Shown here: piece by piece, positions 41,601-49,793 of the stretch
Numbering within the stretch: the stretch's first letter is position 1
How the letters are laid out: each line of letters begins with the position of its first letter
Source: CAYOOP01 sp964405685
GTDB lineage: Bacteria > Pseudomonadota > Alphaproteobacteria > Rickettsiales > SXRF01
DNA: 64,000 nucleotides
Assembly: GCA_964405685.1 (NCBI GenBank)
Contig: CAYOOP010000001.1
Coordinates: 429,819 to 493,818 of the forward strand
Direction of reading: 5' to 3'
The notes under the pieces: generated by a model
The model's input: the letters and a program-made list of their open reading frames with translations, nothing else
The model's database searches: none
Told to the model about the DNA's origin: nothing
Position numbers and translations under genes: made by a program

Positions 41601-41998
41601 CTTACAAACTCAACTTCGCCAATCAAAACGGGGTACCGGTGGGTGAGCTGATTGGGGTGGAAATCAGCGCAACCGGGATTGTAACCGCGCGTTTCTCCAA
41701 CGGTGAGTCGCAGGATATTTTCAAAATTCCGCTTGCCGATTTTGCCAACTTCGATGGGTTGGAACAAGCAACCGGTAACGTATTTGCTGAGAGTAATGAT
41801 TCCGGTGCGGTGAACTTGCGCGAAGCAGGCGAAAGCGGCACGGGGAAAATCCAATCCTCAACACTCGAATCTTCGAATGCCGACGTCGCGCAACAGCTGA
41901 CCGATATGATCATCGCTCAGCGCGCCTACCAGGCCAATACGAAGATTATTACTACCGCAGATAGCCTACTGGAAGAGTTAAGCCGCATCATCCAATAG
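38672..41998 (+). CDS. flgE: Flagellar hook protein FlgE, greatly enlarged
   Basis: Hook subunit of 1108 aa (Salmonella about 400). The N-terminus (MSLYGALSSGVSGLRAQANR, DNISNVNTVGYKR) and C-terminus (SNADVAQQLTDMIIAQRAYQ, NTKIITTADSLLEELSRIIQ) are standard, as is the FlgE core near the end (TSVRIFDSQGTGHDLRVAFI). Between residues about 200 and 840 is a large Thr/Gly/Ser-rich insertion. It has about four repeats of the type HG(F/L/Y)..G(D)..(V/I)...G ... (Y/F)(S/T/V)(V/I)(S/T) (near 288, 367, 650 and 695). One copy of the same type occurs in FlgK. No frameshift is seen. Confidence 0.94.
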   Translation: MSLYGALSSGVSGLRAQANRIGILSDNISNVNTVGYKRGEGVFETLVTSSGTVAYAPGGVLGTNRKQVSEQGLLVTTNSNTDIAISGKGMMVVNGNADGSGTVYYTRAGSFKQDSTGNFQNAAGYFLQGWPLDREGRLPGEAGNANTTSRASLSSLETVNVESLSGSAASTTRIELSANLKSTEVGYPGSGVTVDMDNLSVQNFDISSTDIIVPTSVNDLERGDQFKITTGGGLDYTYRYGGFTFSRDITTGAVGDSATAVDLATLTLGNNPFYTTPGSKTVTVRQGNHGLQTGDVVTFSGLSTALAGIPASDFNQSFVITKVDEDSYTVQVDTAAQVVSTVPSATSMVSNNAPSGGPASVTMTLPSGHGFLAGQRVTIAGATGFDNITAGELNSTYTISAVTSTSITFTIPTIAGDPAGAVTGGGAAANAQLANGGSTTVNADIRIYAGTIFDATTASTTFFGATGTTGFTTGALNFTVTTPITGTHTFVYTTGTPNTQLGQFNTLNTLATAINAVDGLTARVSNNRLYVGSLDANEAITFGNGDDTGSGSGNSIKRGIDWVGELGLKAVAAGNNRFSTMQGLAAVVNESPGVSATIANPDTSSTMNIYVDDPLDTVTFSDNPVSTVTTTFTSSNTLTTAVGSSEIDIVQTAHGYTKGDIITLDPTGIAIYPSATTAINAYATVSDSSTVTITQASHGFTTGDQIYFDGSNLTGYPTGNINGIPLTELTGLYSVTVTGANTYTIAVNSRATSTGNGGTGTFIASPTIGGIPLTALNGQFEVADVSSTGQYSIRVPFTATTAVAGTAVGLDIQDPTNSGSVVSELGMTDSLNSLGFTIEQTTGALGPAYDATDADKNMASGAITPQYFTSVRIFDSQGTGHDLRVAFIKTGINTWASEIYAIPAGDVPSSFANGQVAHGTLVFNGDGTLNSVDAELAAAISVAWTNGATPSSVTMDWGTAGTIGTGLTDGLSQFDAAYKLNFANQNGVPVGELIGVEISATGIVTARFSNGESQDIFKIPLADFANFDGLEQATGNVFAESNDSGAVNLREAGESGTGKIQSSTLESSNADVAQQLTDMIIAQRAYQANTKIITTADSLLEELSRIIQ

Positions 41999-42181
41999 GC
42001 CATTAAATCAATAAAACCAGCGCTTTTCCTAGACAAAAGGTTAACGTGATGGTTTTCTTATCAACGGTTTCGTAATGAATATTGACAATTAGCCCAAATC
42101 CTACTACATGGTAACGAACCAATGGTGCACTGCCCCCAATGGATGGAAGTGGTCGCACTCAAAACAAGAACAAGGAATGTT

Positions 42182-42517
42182 ATGTCGAAGACGACGTCTA
42201 AAGCCGCTACCCCGATGAAACGCAACCTCACCATCCGCGTCAAAGACCTGGATGATCCGGAGGCGGTGATCACCAATATGATGATGGACCCGCGCTATCT
42301 GCGCCAGTCCTCCACCCTCATTCAAGAAGCCCTGCAAAAAGGCTTCGACGTACTGCAACTCGCCAATGGTGACATTGTCTGTACGGGTACTAAAACCATC
42401 GTCGAGCGCTACACCTGGGAAGATTCCAAGGGCAAGCTCTCCCGCATCAAATCCGACAAGAAAACCAGCAAGAAAGAATCCGAGCTGGAATCTCTCGAGG
42501 AAGAGGAAGAAGCCTAA
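42182..42517 (+). CDS. Small charged hypothetical protein, DUF2671-like
   Basis: A 111-aa protein starting at the ATG that has an AAGGA site 6 bp upstream. It is basic at the start, then has a fold-like core (about residues 20-85: NLTIRVKDLDDPEAVITNMM, SSTLIQEALQKGFDVLQLAN, GDIVCTGTKTIVERYTWED) and ends in a Lys- then Glu-rich tail. From memory the core resembles small DUF2671 proteins of Rickettsiales, but I cannot check. It stands alone after flgE with its own terminator. Function unknown. Confidence 0.6.
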   Translation: MSKTTSKAATPMKRNLTIRVKDLDDPEAVITNMMMDPRYLRQSSTLIQEALQKGFDVLQLANGDIVCTGTKTIVERYTWEDSKGKLSRIKSDKKTSKKESELESLEEEEEA

Positions 42518-42543
42518 ACTCTCTTCGCTCCAACACATTTTCA

Positions 42544-42574
42544 CTGCCGGCCTTCATGCCGGCAGTTTGTTTTT
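42544..42574 (+). terminator. Rho-independent terminator
   Basis: CTGCCGGC (42544-42551) and GCCGGCAG (42558-42565) form a perfect 8-bp GC-rich stem with a 6-base loop, followed by TTTGTTTTT. It ends the transcript of the small gene at 42182-42517. Confidence 0.9.
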
Positions 42575-42607
42575 GTAATCCCCGCACAATTCTTCTAAAA
42601 CCACCGC

Positions 42608-43663
42608 ATGCAAATTCTCTACGTCGGCAACGGTAACTACAAACATCGCGGTGCGCGCTATTACGACCCTGGGCGTAAGCTCGTAAACGGCCTCACCCGC
42701 CTCGGCCACAATGTCTATCTCTTCAGCGATCGCGACGAAGCGCGCACCCTCTGGGGCACCCGCAAGCTCGGCATCAAGCACTGCAACCGCGTGTTTTTAG
42801 ATGTCTGCACCAATTTCAAACCGGACCTCATCGTGTTCTGCTTCGCTGATATCATCTCTCTGGATTCACTCGCCAAAGTGCGGCAGCGTTTCCCCGCCGT
42901 GAAAATGGCGCAGTTCAACGTCGATCCCATTTTTCGCCCCCACAACATGGCGATGATCCACTCCAAATTGCCCCATATGGACGCGACCTTCGTCACTACC
43001 GCCGGGCCTATACTTAAGCGTTTCCATCGCGATGGTGCACGCGTGAGCTTCGTACCCAATATCACGGACAGCAGCATGGAGTGGTCGCGCTGCCACGAGC
43101 GGAGCGATCAACCGATCGATGTTTTCTGGGCGCTGCGTGCACCCAAGGGTTCCTACGCTGGCGACCCGCGCATTGAGTGCCCGCGCTATCTCAAACACAA
43201 CGGTGTCAGCATGGATTTCCACGGCATGGACGGCACACCCGAACTCTTCAACGCCGAATATTACGCGGCCATCTCCCGCGCGCGCATGGGCCTTAACATC
43301 AGCGTCGACCGCACCGATGGCACATCCCCGCGCGCCAGCGACGCTGAACTCTATCTCTACTCCTCCGACCGCATCGCCCACTACACCGGTAGCGGCCTCC
43401 TCACGTTTTCCATGCGTGATAATAAACTTGAAGAACTCTTCGCCGAAGATAAGGAAATGGTGTTTTTCAGCCGCCAAGAAGAACTACTCGAAAAAATCCG
43501 CTACTACAAAACGCACGACGAAGAACGCAAGTCCATCGCCAAAGCCGGTTGGGAAAAAGCACACCACTGTTTCAACGAACGGGTGGTTGCCAAATACATT
43601 GTTGAAACCACGCTTGGTCTACCGCTTTCCGGACCCTACGCGTGGCCCACAGAAACCTATTAG
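42608..43663 (+). CDS. CgeB-like glycosyltransferase
   Basis: A 351-aa GT-B-fold glycosyltransferase of the CgeB/Glyco_trans_1_2 kind. The N-terminal domain begins MQILYVGNGNYKHRGARYYD; the C-terminal part has NISVDRTDGTSPRASDAELY, HYTGSGLLTFSMRDNKLEEL and FSRQEELLEKIRYYKTHDEE, the usual sugar-nucleotide domain. Donor and acceptor are unknown. It lies 90 bp after the flagellar region and 2 bp before another glycosyltransferase. Flagellin or surface-polysaccharide glycosylation are both possible. Confidence 0.75.
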   Translation: MQILYVGNGNYKHRGARYYDPGRKLVNGLTRLGHNVYLFSDRDEARTLWGTRKLGIKHCNRVFLDVCTNFKPDLIVFCFADIISLDSLAKVRQRFPAVKMAQFNVDPIFRPHNMAMIHSKLPHMDATFVTTAGPILKRFHRDGARVSFVPNITDSSMEWSRCHERSDQPIDVFWALRAPKGSYAGDPRIECPRYLKHNGVSMDFHGMDGTPELFNAEYYAAISRARMGLNISVDRTDGTSPRASDAELYLYSSDRIAHYTGSGLLTFSMRDNKLEELFAEDKEMVFFSRQEELLEKIRYYKTHDEERKSIAKAGWEKAHHCFNERVVAKYIVETTLGLPLSGPYAWPTETY

Positions 43664-43665
43664 CC

Positions 43666-44691
43666 ATGCCATCGATCGCCCTCATCTGCCACACCCCGCA
43701 AGCCTTCGATGGCAAAAACGCGAACACCCAAGGCTTAGGAGGCGTCGAAACGGCGGTGGTGGGGCTGTCAGAAGCCTTGGCAAAACTTGGACACACCATC
43801 ACAGTCTACACCACCACTTCTCAACCCATCATCCACAAAGGCGTGGCTTGGCAACCGATAACCGATGTTATAACCGCAAATGCTGATGTCATCATCATCT
43901 GCAATCACGCCCACCGGTTTAATGCACTCCCCAAAATCACCGCCAAACGCGCGCATAAGATTGTCTGGCTCCATAACCCACTGCAGGTAGAAAAAGCTAT
44001 CCGCAAAGGCGAATTCCTGCCCATGCTGCAACACCGCCCGGACGTCGTATTCCTCGGCGAATATTTGCGAAAACGTACCAGCTGCGTTCTGCCATTCAAA
44101 CACCGCTATGTTATTGGCTACGGCATTTCCGAACCGTTTCTAACCACCCCCCCTTTGCCACTCGCGCAGCGTAAAAACCGCGCCATCTGGGTCTCGCAAC
44201 CGCAGCGAGGTCTGAAAGAAACGTTGGTGCTATGGAAAACTCAGGTGCTACCTGCTGTGCCCGATGCCGAATTTCACCTCTTCGGCCGCAATCTACAAGA
44301 CTGCAACATGAACGAAGAAGAACTAAAAAATTGCAACATCGTGCTGCACCCGCGCGCGACCAAGCAGCAACTCGCGGATTTTTACGCGAACGCCAAGCTT
44401 CTCTTCTACCCCGGCGCGCGCGACGAAACCTTTTGCCTGGCAGCTGCCGAGGCGCAGTGCATGGGCGTTCCCGTTGTCACCTGCGGCATCGGTTCCCTCG
44501 CCGAACGCGTGACACACCATGAAAACGGTCTAATTGCAAAAGAAGATGCACCATTTGCACAAGCTGCTATCGACGTACTCACCAACGATGTCCTATGGCA
44601 GCAGCTTAGCACCGGCGCTTTGAAACAACGCAATCTATTGAATTGGGATGCCATCGCCGAACAATGGCAAGAACTTATTTCCCGTCCGTAA
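43666..44691 (+). CDS. GT4 family glycosyltransferase
   Basis: A 341-aa glycosyltransferase with GT-B fold. The N-terminus has the glycine-rich acceptor loop (NTQGLGGVETAVVGLSEALA) and the C-terminus the GT4 motif DETFCLAAAEAQCMGVPVVT with the EX7E-type glutamates, plus GIGSLAERVTHHENGLI. The ATG at 43666, 2 bp after the preceding gene, is preferred over 43642, which would overlap it. The end overlaps the convergent mlaF gene by 17 bp. It probably works with the preceding CgeB-like enzyme on the same glycan. Confidence 0.82.
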   Translation: MPSIALICHTPQAFDGKNANTQGLGGVETAVVGLSEALAKLGHTITVYTTTSQPIIHKGVAWQPITDVITANADVIIICNHAHRFNALPKITAKRAHKIVWLHNPLQVEKAIRKGEFLPMLQHRPDVVFLGEYLRKRTSCVLPFKHRYVIGYGISEPFLTTPPLPLAQRKNRAIWVSQPQRGLKETLVLWKTQVLPAVPDAEFHLFGRNLQDCNMNEEELKNCNIVLHPRATKQQLADFYANAKLLFYPGARDETFCLAAAEAQCMGVPVVTCGIGSLAERVTHHENGLIAKEDAPFAQAAIDVLTNDVLWQQLSTGALKQRNLLNWDAIAEQWQELISRP

Positions 44692-45436
44692 TTGGACCAT
44701 GCGCTTTGGCGTGGACAAATTGATCGACATAGGGGTTACCGCTATCGTCCAGCCTGGAAACATCGCCATCCCAGATAATTTTGCCCTTATAAATCATTGC
44801 CACTTTGGTGGCGATTTGCCGCGCGCTGTGCATGTCGTGTGTAATTGTCAGTGTCGTAAGCTTCTTCTCTCGCGTGCAGGAAATAATCAGCTCGTTGATG
44901 ACTTCGGCCATAATCGGATCAAGTCCTGTCGTTGGCTCATCAAAGAAAATAATATCCGGATCCGCAGCAATCGCACGCGCCAAGGCTACACGCTTTTGCA
45001 TGCCGCCGGAAAGCTCAGATGGGCTTAGGTTTGCAACATCAGGGCCGAGGCCCACTTGCTTCAGTTTCTCGACCGCAAGTTCTTTGGCGTCTTTCGCTTT
45101 GATCTCACGATTTTGCAATAACGCAAAGGTAATATTCTGCCACACAGGCAAGCTATCAAACAGTGCGCCACCTTGAAACAGCATGCCGAATTTATGCATA
45201 CGCTCCTGGCGCTCGCGGCGGCCGAGCGCAGTCAATTCTTCGCCATCAACCGTGATTGTGCCGCTATCGGGTTTTACAATCCCCAGAATCGATTTAATCA
45301 GCACGGATTTACCGGAGCCGGAACCACCAATCACCACCAGCGATTCGCCGTCCTCCACCGCCAGATCAATCCCGTCCAACACCACTTTCTTGCCGAAGGA
45401 TTTATGGACATTTTTGAGTTCAATTTTGGCGGTCAT
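44675..45436 (-). CDS. mlaF: ABC transporter ATP-binding protein, MlaF-like
   Basis: Cytoplasmic ATPase of the Mla phospholipid transport complex, 253 aa. It has Walker A (GGSGSGKS, about residues 34-41), the signature motif LSPSELSGGMQKRVALARAI, Walker B with FFDEPTTGLDP and the His switch LTITHDMHS. The ATG at 45436 (MTAKIELKNVHKSFGKKVV) suits the family; the frame is open 12 codons upstream. The permease gene mlaE is upstream on the same strand with 67 bp between. No mlaD (the MCE substrate-binding protein) is in the window. Confidence 0.88.
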   Translation of the reverse strand: MTAKIELKNVHKSFGKKVVLDGIDLAVEDGESLVVIGGSGSGKSVLIKSILGIVKPDSGTITVDGEELTALGRRERQERMHKFGMLFQGGALFDSLPVWQNITFALLQNREIKAKDAKELAVEKLKQVGLGPDVANLSPSELSGGMQKRVALARAIAADPDIIFFDEPTTGLDPIMAEVINELIISCTREKKLTTLTITHDMHSARQIATKVAMIYKGKIIWDGDVSRLDDSGNPYVDQFVHAKAHGPITDGK

Positions 45437-45445
45437 AAAGCACTC

Positions 45446-45478
45446 AAATTTGTAGTCGCAAATTGCGACCACAAATTT
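45446..45478 (-). other. Long hairpin between mlaE and mlaF
   Basis: Arms 45446-45460 and 45464-45478 (AAATTTGTAGTCGCA and TGCGACCACAAATTT) pair over 15 bp with one mismatch and a 3-base loop. It sits in the mlaE-mlaF gap, 9 bp upstream of the mlaF start. There is no T-run on the minus-strand side. It may limit translation of mlaF or mark an RNA-processing site. Confidence 0.65.
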
Positions 45479-45503
45479 ATAACATGTTGTTTTTTAATAT
45501 GAA

Positions 45504-46295
45504 TCATTTCGCAAAAAACAGTGAGGTGAGAATATAGTTGGAAAGGAGAATCAAGATTGAGGCAGAAACCACCGCTTGCGTGGTAGCCGCACCCACGCCT
45601 TGTGCGCCGCCTTTGGAATTATAACCATGGTAGCAACCCATGAGTGTTACGATAAACCCAAAGGCTGAGGCCTTGACTAGGCCTGAAACTACATCTTTGG
45701 TTTCCAGGAAATCCCAGGTGTTTTTAATATAGGTGGCGGGGTTAAATCCAAGTTCGTGAATACTCACCAAATAGCCGCCGTAGACGCCAATCACATCGGC
45801 GATAAATACCAGCACCGGAAGCATGAGCAGCCCCGCAAGTAGGCGGGGAAAAATGAGATATTTGAACGGGTCGGTCGAAAGTGTGGTGAGCGCATCCACT
45901 TGCTCCGTTACGCGCATCGTGCCGATTTCCGCGGCGTAAGATGCGCCAATCCGTCCTGCCACCATGAGACCTGCAAGCACCGGACCCAATTCCCGCGTGA
46001 TCGAGAGTACCACCACAATCGGAATCGAGCTCTCTGCCGAAAACCGCGAAAACCCGGAATAGCTCTGTAACGCTAGCACTGCGCCGGTGAAAATAGCTGT
46101 GAGGCCAATCACAGGGAGGGATAAATACCCAACCTCAACCATCGCCCGCCCAATCTGTCGCCAATACCAGCGGCCACTGAACCCCGCCACCATCGCATTT
46201 CCTGCAAACAATGTTACGCGACCGATCGTGCTCATGAAGGCCAGTACAATGCGGCCAACGAGCGCCAAGAATTCCAGAGGATGGAAATAGGTCAT
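45504..46295 (-). CDS. mlaE: ABC transporter permease, MlaE-like
   Basis: Inner-membrane permease of the MlaFEDB phospholipid transporter, 263 aa, with five or six membrane helices. Conserved family parts are SLPVIGLTAIFTGAVLALQS, ELGPVLAGLMVAGRIGASYA, EIGTMRVTEQVDAL and CYHGYNSKGGAQGVGAATTQ. It helps keep lipid asymmetry of the outer membrane. The gene is transcribed before mlaF. Downstream of alr by 42 bp in the same direction. Confidence 0.93.
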   Translation of the reverse strand: MTYFHPLEFLALVGRIVLAFMSTIGRVTLFAGNAMVAGFSGRWYWRQIGRAMVEVGYLSLPVIGLTAIFTGAVLALQSYSGFSRFSAESSIPIVVVLSITRELGPVLAGLMVAGRIGASYAAEIGTMRVTEQVDALTTLSTDPFKYLIFPRLLAGLLMLPVLVFIADVIGVYGGYLVSIHELGFNPATYIKNTWDFLETKDVVSGLVKASAFGFIVTLMGCYHGYNSKGGAQGVGAATTQAVVSASILILLSNYILTSLFFAK

Positions 46296-46337
46296 GCAAG
46301 GTTTTTAGAAAGTTTTGGAGCGTAAGTCAAAGCGCTT

Positions 46338-47402
46338 TCACTTCGGGACGATATCCTGCAGAAGCGTAGAGTAAATATATTCGCGTTTCACACGAGTGCC
46401 GATATTGGTCAGAATCTCGTACCCAATCGTGCCGCACTGTTCAGCGAGCACATCTACAGGCTGGTGCTCACAGAGAATATCCGCATCCCCAAGCTGCGCA
46501 TCGCTCAAATGGCTGACGTCTACCGCAATCATATCCATCGACACCCGGCCGATAACGGGTGCAGCTTCATTACCAAAGAACACCGTGCCGCGATTGCCAA
46601 GCGCTCGTAAATAGCCATCCGCATACCCCAATTCCACAATCGCAATCCGGCTGCCTTTGGGGAACACGCACGTCGCGCCATAGCCAATCGATTCATCACG
46701 GTCGAGTGTGCGCACTTGTAATACGGGTGCCGACCAGGTGGCTACATGCTGCATCAAATTCGTATCGGAATTCGTGGGATTGATGCCATAGATCGCGCAG
46801 CCCGGACGTGCGAGATTAAAGTGAAAATTCTCACCCAGGAAAATTCCTGCTGAGTTGCAGAGGCTCTTAGGTGTGCTTGGAAACAATTTTGCTGCTTCGT
46901 TAAACCGTGTCCATTGCTCGGTGTTTTTGGCATGTTCGGGTGTATTCGCGCACGCCAGATGGCTCATCAGTAGCGCTAGCGGCTGTTTTACTTCCGCCAA
47001 CTCCGAATGCGTGAGCCCAAGCCGCGTCATACCAGTGTCCACATGCAGCGCTGCCGGATGTTTTTCCGCATACGGCTGCCAGCGTTTCAGTGCATCCAGA
47101 CTATTGATGACGGGTGTTAGCTTTTTCTCAACGCAGAGTTTTTCTTCGCTCTCCGGCGCGCCGTGAAATACAAAAATACGTGGCTCGGTAAGCGCCGCGC
47201 GTAAACGTAGTGCTTCGGTCAAATTTGCAACAAAAAACGTCCGGCACCCGGCCTGCGCCAATGCACGCGCCACTTCCACTTCGCCCAGCCCATAGCCGTC
47301 GGCCTTCACCACGGCACCGGTTTCGCGCCCTTTGAACCGAGAATCCAGCGTGTGATAGTTGATGGTGAGTGCGCGGAGATCAACCGTTACAGTCGCAGGC
47401 AT
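46338..47402 (-). CDS. alr: Alanine racemase
   Basis: PLP enzyme that makes D-alanine for peptidoglycan, 354 aa. The PLP lysine is in VVKADGYGLG (about residues 31-40) and the second active-site tyrosine follows ESIGYGATCVFPKG. Other conserved parts are HVDTGMTRLGLTHSE, ARPGCAIYGINPT and VSMDMIAVDVSHL. The start overlaps the dnaB stop by one base (TGATG). Placing alr after dnaB is a common arrangement in proteobacteria. Confidence 0.96.
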   Translation of the reverse strand: MPATVTVDLRALTINYHTLDSRFKGRETGAVVKADGYGLGEVEVARALAQAGCRTFFVANLTEALRLRAALTEPRIFVFHGAPESEEKLCVEKKLTPVINSLDALKRWQPYAEKHPAALHVDTGMTRLGLTHSELAEVKQPLALLMSHLACANTPEHAKNTEQWTRFNEAAKLFPSTPKSLCNSAGIFLGENFHFNLARPGCAIYGINPTNSDTNLMQHVATWSAPVLQVRTLDRDESIGYGATCVFPKGSRIAIVELGYADGYLRALGNRGTVFFGNEAAPVIGRVSMDMIAVDVSHLSDAQLGDADILCEHQPVDVLAEQCGTIGYEILTNIGTRVKREYIYSTLLQDIVPK

Positions 47403-48871
47403 CAGCGGTCTTTCACGAGGTCTTTAAACTGGGTGAGGTTGCCGTCGAAGAAGCTGCGCACCGTGCCAATCGGTCCGTTACGATGCTTGGCGATGATAAT
47501 CTCGGCGACGTTCATCACGCGGTTCATATCGGTTTGCCACTTGGTCATTTTAATTTCGTCTTCCGGCCCCGGCATCGAGCGGCCGATATAATATTCTTCA
47601 CGGAAAATAAACATCACCACGTCGGCATCCTGCTCAATCGAACCCGATTCGCGCAAATCCGACAAGAGCGGCCGCTTATCTTCCCGCTGCTCCACCGCCC
47701 GCGATAGCTGTGAAAGCGCCAACACCGGCACATCGAGTTCCTTGGCAATCGCTTTTAGCCCTTGCGTAATTTCCGACACTTCGGTCACGCGGTTATCCTG
47801 TGAGCGCGACGTAGAAGGGCGCACAAGTTGCAAATAGTCCACCACGAGTAACCCTAGGTTTTTGGTGCGTTTCAATCGGCGCGCGCGGTTCCTGAGTGCC
47901 GCAATCGACAGGGCAGGGGTGTCATCAATATGAAACGGCAATTGCCCCATTTTGGTCGATTCTTTCACCAGCACATGGAACTCATCCTGATTGATATGCC
48001 CATGCAACATCTTGTGGCTCGGAAACCCGCAGGCCGAAGCGAGCAAGCGTGTTGCGAGCTGTTCGGAGGACATTTCCAGCGAGAAGAATCCGACCGATTT
48101 CGGCGCTTCTTCATTGTCATGCGCCTGCATCGCAAAGGCCTTACAAGCGTTATAGGCGATGTTTGTCGCCAGCGCGGTTTTACCCATCGAGGGGCGACCG
48201 GCCAGAATAATCAAATCCGAGTTTTGCAAACCGCCCAACATCTCGTTCAAATCGGTCAGTCCCGTATCCACACCCACAATCCGCCCAGCGTTTTTAAACG
48301 CGTTTTCGGTGCGAGTGACAGCATCGGTAATGGAGGTACGCAAAGGCTGAAACCCTCGGTCACCGGTGCCCTCTGCGGCAAGGGTGAACAGTTTTTGCTC
48401 GACATGCTCAATTTGCGTATTGGCGTCCAAGTCCATGTCCTGCGCATAGGCGGTGTTGACGGCTTCCTCGCTGATTTTGATCAACTCGCGTTTGAGCGAC
48501 AGGTCATAAATCACATTTGCATAGTCACGAATGTTGATCACATGCACGGCCGAGGCTGCAAGTTTTACGAGATACCCCCCGCCGCCTACCGCACTTAAAG
48601 ATTCGTCCTGATCAAAATAGTGTTTGAGGCTCACCGGCGTTGCAACCAGCCCGCGATCATGGCATTTCAAAATCGCTTCAAAAATCCGCGCATGCACCGG
48701 CTCGAAGAAATTCTCCGGCCGCAAATCATCCCCAATATACCCCAGCAAATCGTTATTGACTAAAATCGCGCCGAGCAGCGCCTGCTCCGCCTCAACGTTC
48801 GACGGCGCCTGGCGATAATTCGCCTGCGCTACGTCCGCATTAAAATTGACGATTTCGGATGTCCGGGCCAT
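47402..48871 (-). CDS. dnaB: Replicative DNA helicase DnaB
   Basis: Hexameric fork helicase, 489 aa. The N-terminal domain (PSNVEAEQALLGAILVNNDL, about residues 20-120) is followed by the RecA-like motor: Walker A ILAGRPSMGKTALATNIA, SVGFFSLEMSSEQLATRLLA, the Walker B/DNA region GLLVVDYLQLV, and LSQLSRAVEQREDKRPLLSD with DLRESGSIEQDADVVMFIFR. The length is usual and no intein is present. It is followed by alr. Confidence 0.97.
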   Translation of the reverse strand: MARTSEIVNFNADVAQANYRQAPSNVEAEQALLGAILVNNDLLGYIGDDLRPENFFEPVHARIFEAILKCHDRGLVATPVSLKHYFDQDESLSAVGGGGYLVKLAASAVHVINIRDYANVIYDLSLKRELIKISEEAVNTAYAQDMDLDANTQIEHVEQKLFTLAAEGTGDRGFQPLRTSITDAVTRTENAFKNAGRIVGVDTGLTDLNEMLGGLQNSDLIILAGRPSMGKTALATNIAYNACKAFAMQAHDNEEAPKSVGFFSLEMSSEQLATRLLASACGFPSHKMLHGHINQDEFHVLVKESTKMGQLPFHIDDTPALSIAALRNRARRLKRTKNLGLLVVDYLQLVRPSTSRSQDNRVTEVSEITQGLKAIAKELDVPVLALSQLSRAVEQREDKRPLLSDLRESGSIEQDADVVMFIFREEYYIGRSMPGPEDEIKMTKWQTDMNRVMNVAEIIIAKHRNGPIGTVRSFFDGNLTQFKDLVKDR

Positions 48872-48911
48872 AGGACGAGTGAGGATGCCACAGCCAAATG
48901 CTTATAGCAAA

Positions 48912-49793
48912 CTAAAGCTTTCCAGCAAAGGTCAGTGCGGCTTTGACCGTATTTTGCAGTAGGCACGCAATCGTCATCGGGCCGACACCGCCGGGGACGG
49001 GGGTGATGGCGCTCGCAATGCCCATGCATTCGGCAGTGGCGACGTCACCCACCAGTTTTGTGGTGCCATCTTCTTTGGTGATGCGGTTGATGCCTACATC
49101 AATCACCACCGCGCCGGGCTTGATCCAACCGCCGCGCACCATTTCCGGCTTGCCGATTGCGACCACTAAAATATCGGCGCTGCGGCATACGTCTTCAAGA
49201 TTTTCGGTTTTCGAGTGAGCAATCGTCACCGTACAATCTTCCTTTAGCAATAGCGCCGCCATCGGCTTGCCGACGATGTTTGAGCGTCCAAGAATCACCG
49301 CGTGTTTGCCTTTGAGTTGCGGCATGACTTCTTTAATCAGACTGAGCGCGCCGTTTGGGGTACAGGGCATGAGCACATTCTCATCCCCGCGCCACATGCG
49401 GCCGATGTTGATCGGCTGAAATCCATCGACGTCTTTATGTGCATCAATGGCAGCAATCACTTTTTCTGCGTCAATATGTTTAGGCAGCGGCAATTGCACG
49501 AGCATCGCGTGTACATCCACACTATCGTTGAGTGATTTAACTTCGGCGATCAAATCGTCTTCGCTAATTTCCGCCGGTAAGCGTCGCTCAAACGAATTGA
49601 CTCCCAGCTCGCGGCTGGCTTTGATTTTATTGCGCACATAGACATCGCTCGCCGGGTCATCGCCGACCAGCACTACACCGAGGCCCGGAATCAACCCATG
49701 GCGCTTGTACAACTGATCCACCAGCGTGCGCAGCATTTTGTTCTGCCGTTCGGCAATGGCTTTTCCGTCAATCACTCGCGTCTCAATCGTCAT
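48912..49793 (-). CDS. folD: Bifunctional methylenetetrahydrofolate dehydrogenase/cyclohydrolase
   Basis: Interconverts 5,10-methylene-, methenyl- and 10-formyl-tetrahydrofolate with NADP. The protein has 293 aa, the usual length. The catalytic lysine region is DVYVRNKIKASRELGVNSFE. Other motifs are VHAMLVQLPLPKHI, DVDGFQPINIGRM, VILGRSNIVGKPMAALLLKE and the C-terminal TPVPGGVGPMTIACLLQNTV. Its ATG overlaps the stop of the ferredoxin-NADP reductase gene (ATGA). Confidence 0.97.
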   Translation of the reverse strand: MTIETRVIDGKAIAERQNKMLRTLVDQLYKRHGLIPGLGVVLVGDDPASDVYVRNKIKASRELGVNSFERRLPAEISEDDLIAEVKSLNDSVDVHAMLVQLPLPKHIDAEKVIAAIDAHKDVDGFQPINIGRMWRGDENVLMPCTPNGALSLIKEVMPQLKGKHAVILGRSNIVGKPMAALLLKEDCTVTIAHSKTENLEDVCRSADILVVAIGKPEMVRGGWIKPGAVVIDVGINRITKEDGTTKLVGDVATAECMGIASAITPVPGGVGPMTIACLLQNTVKAALTFAGKL

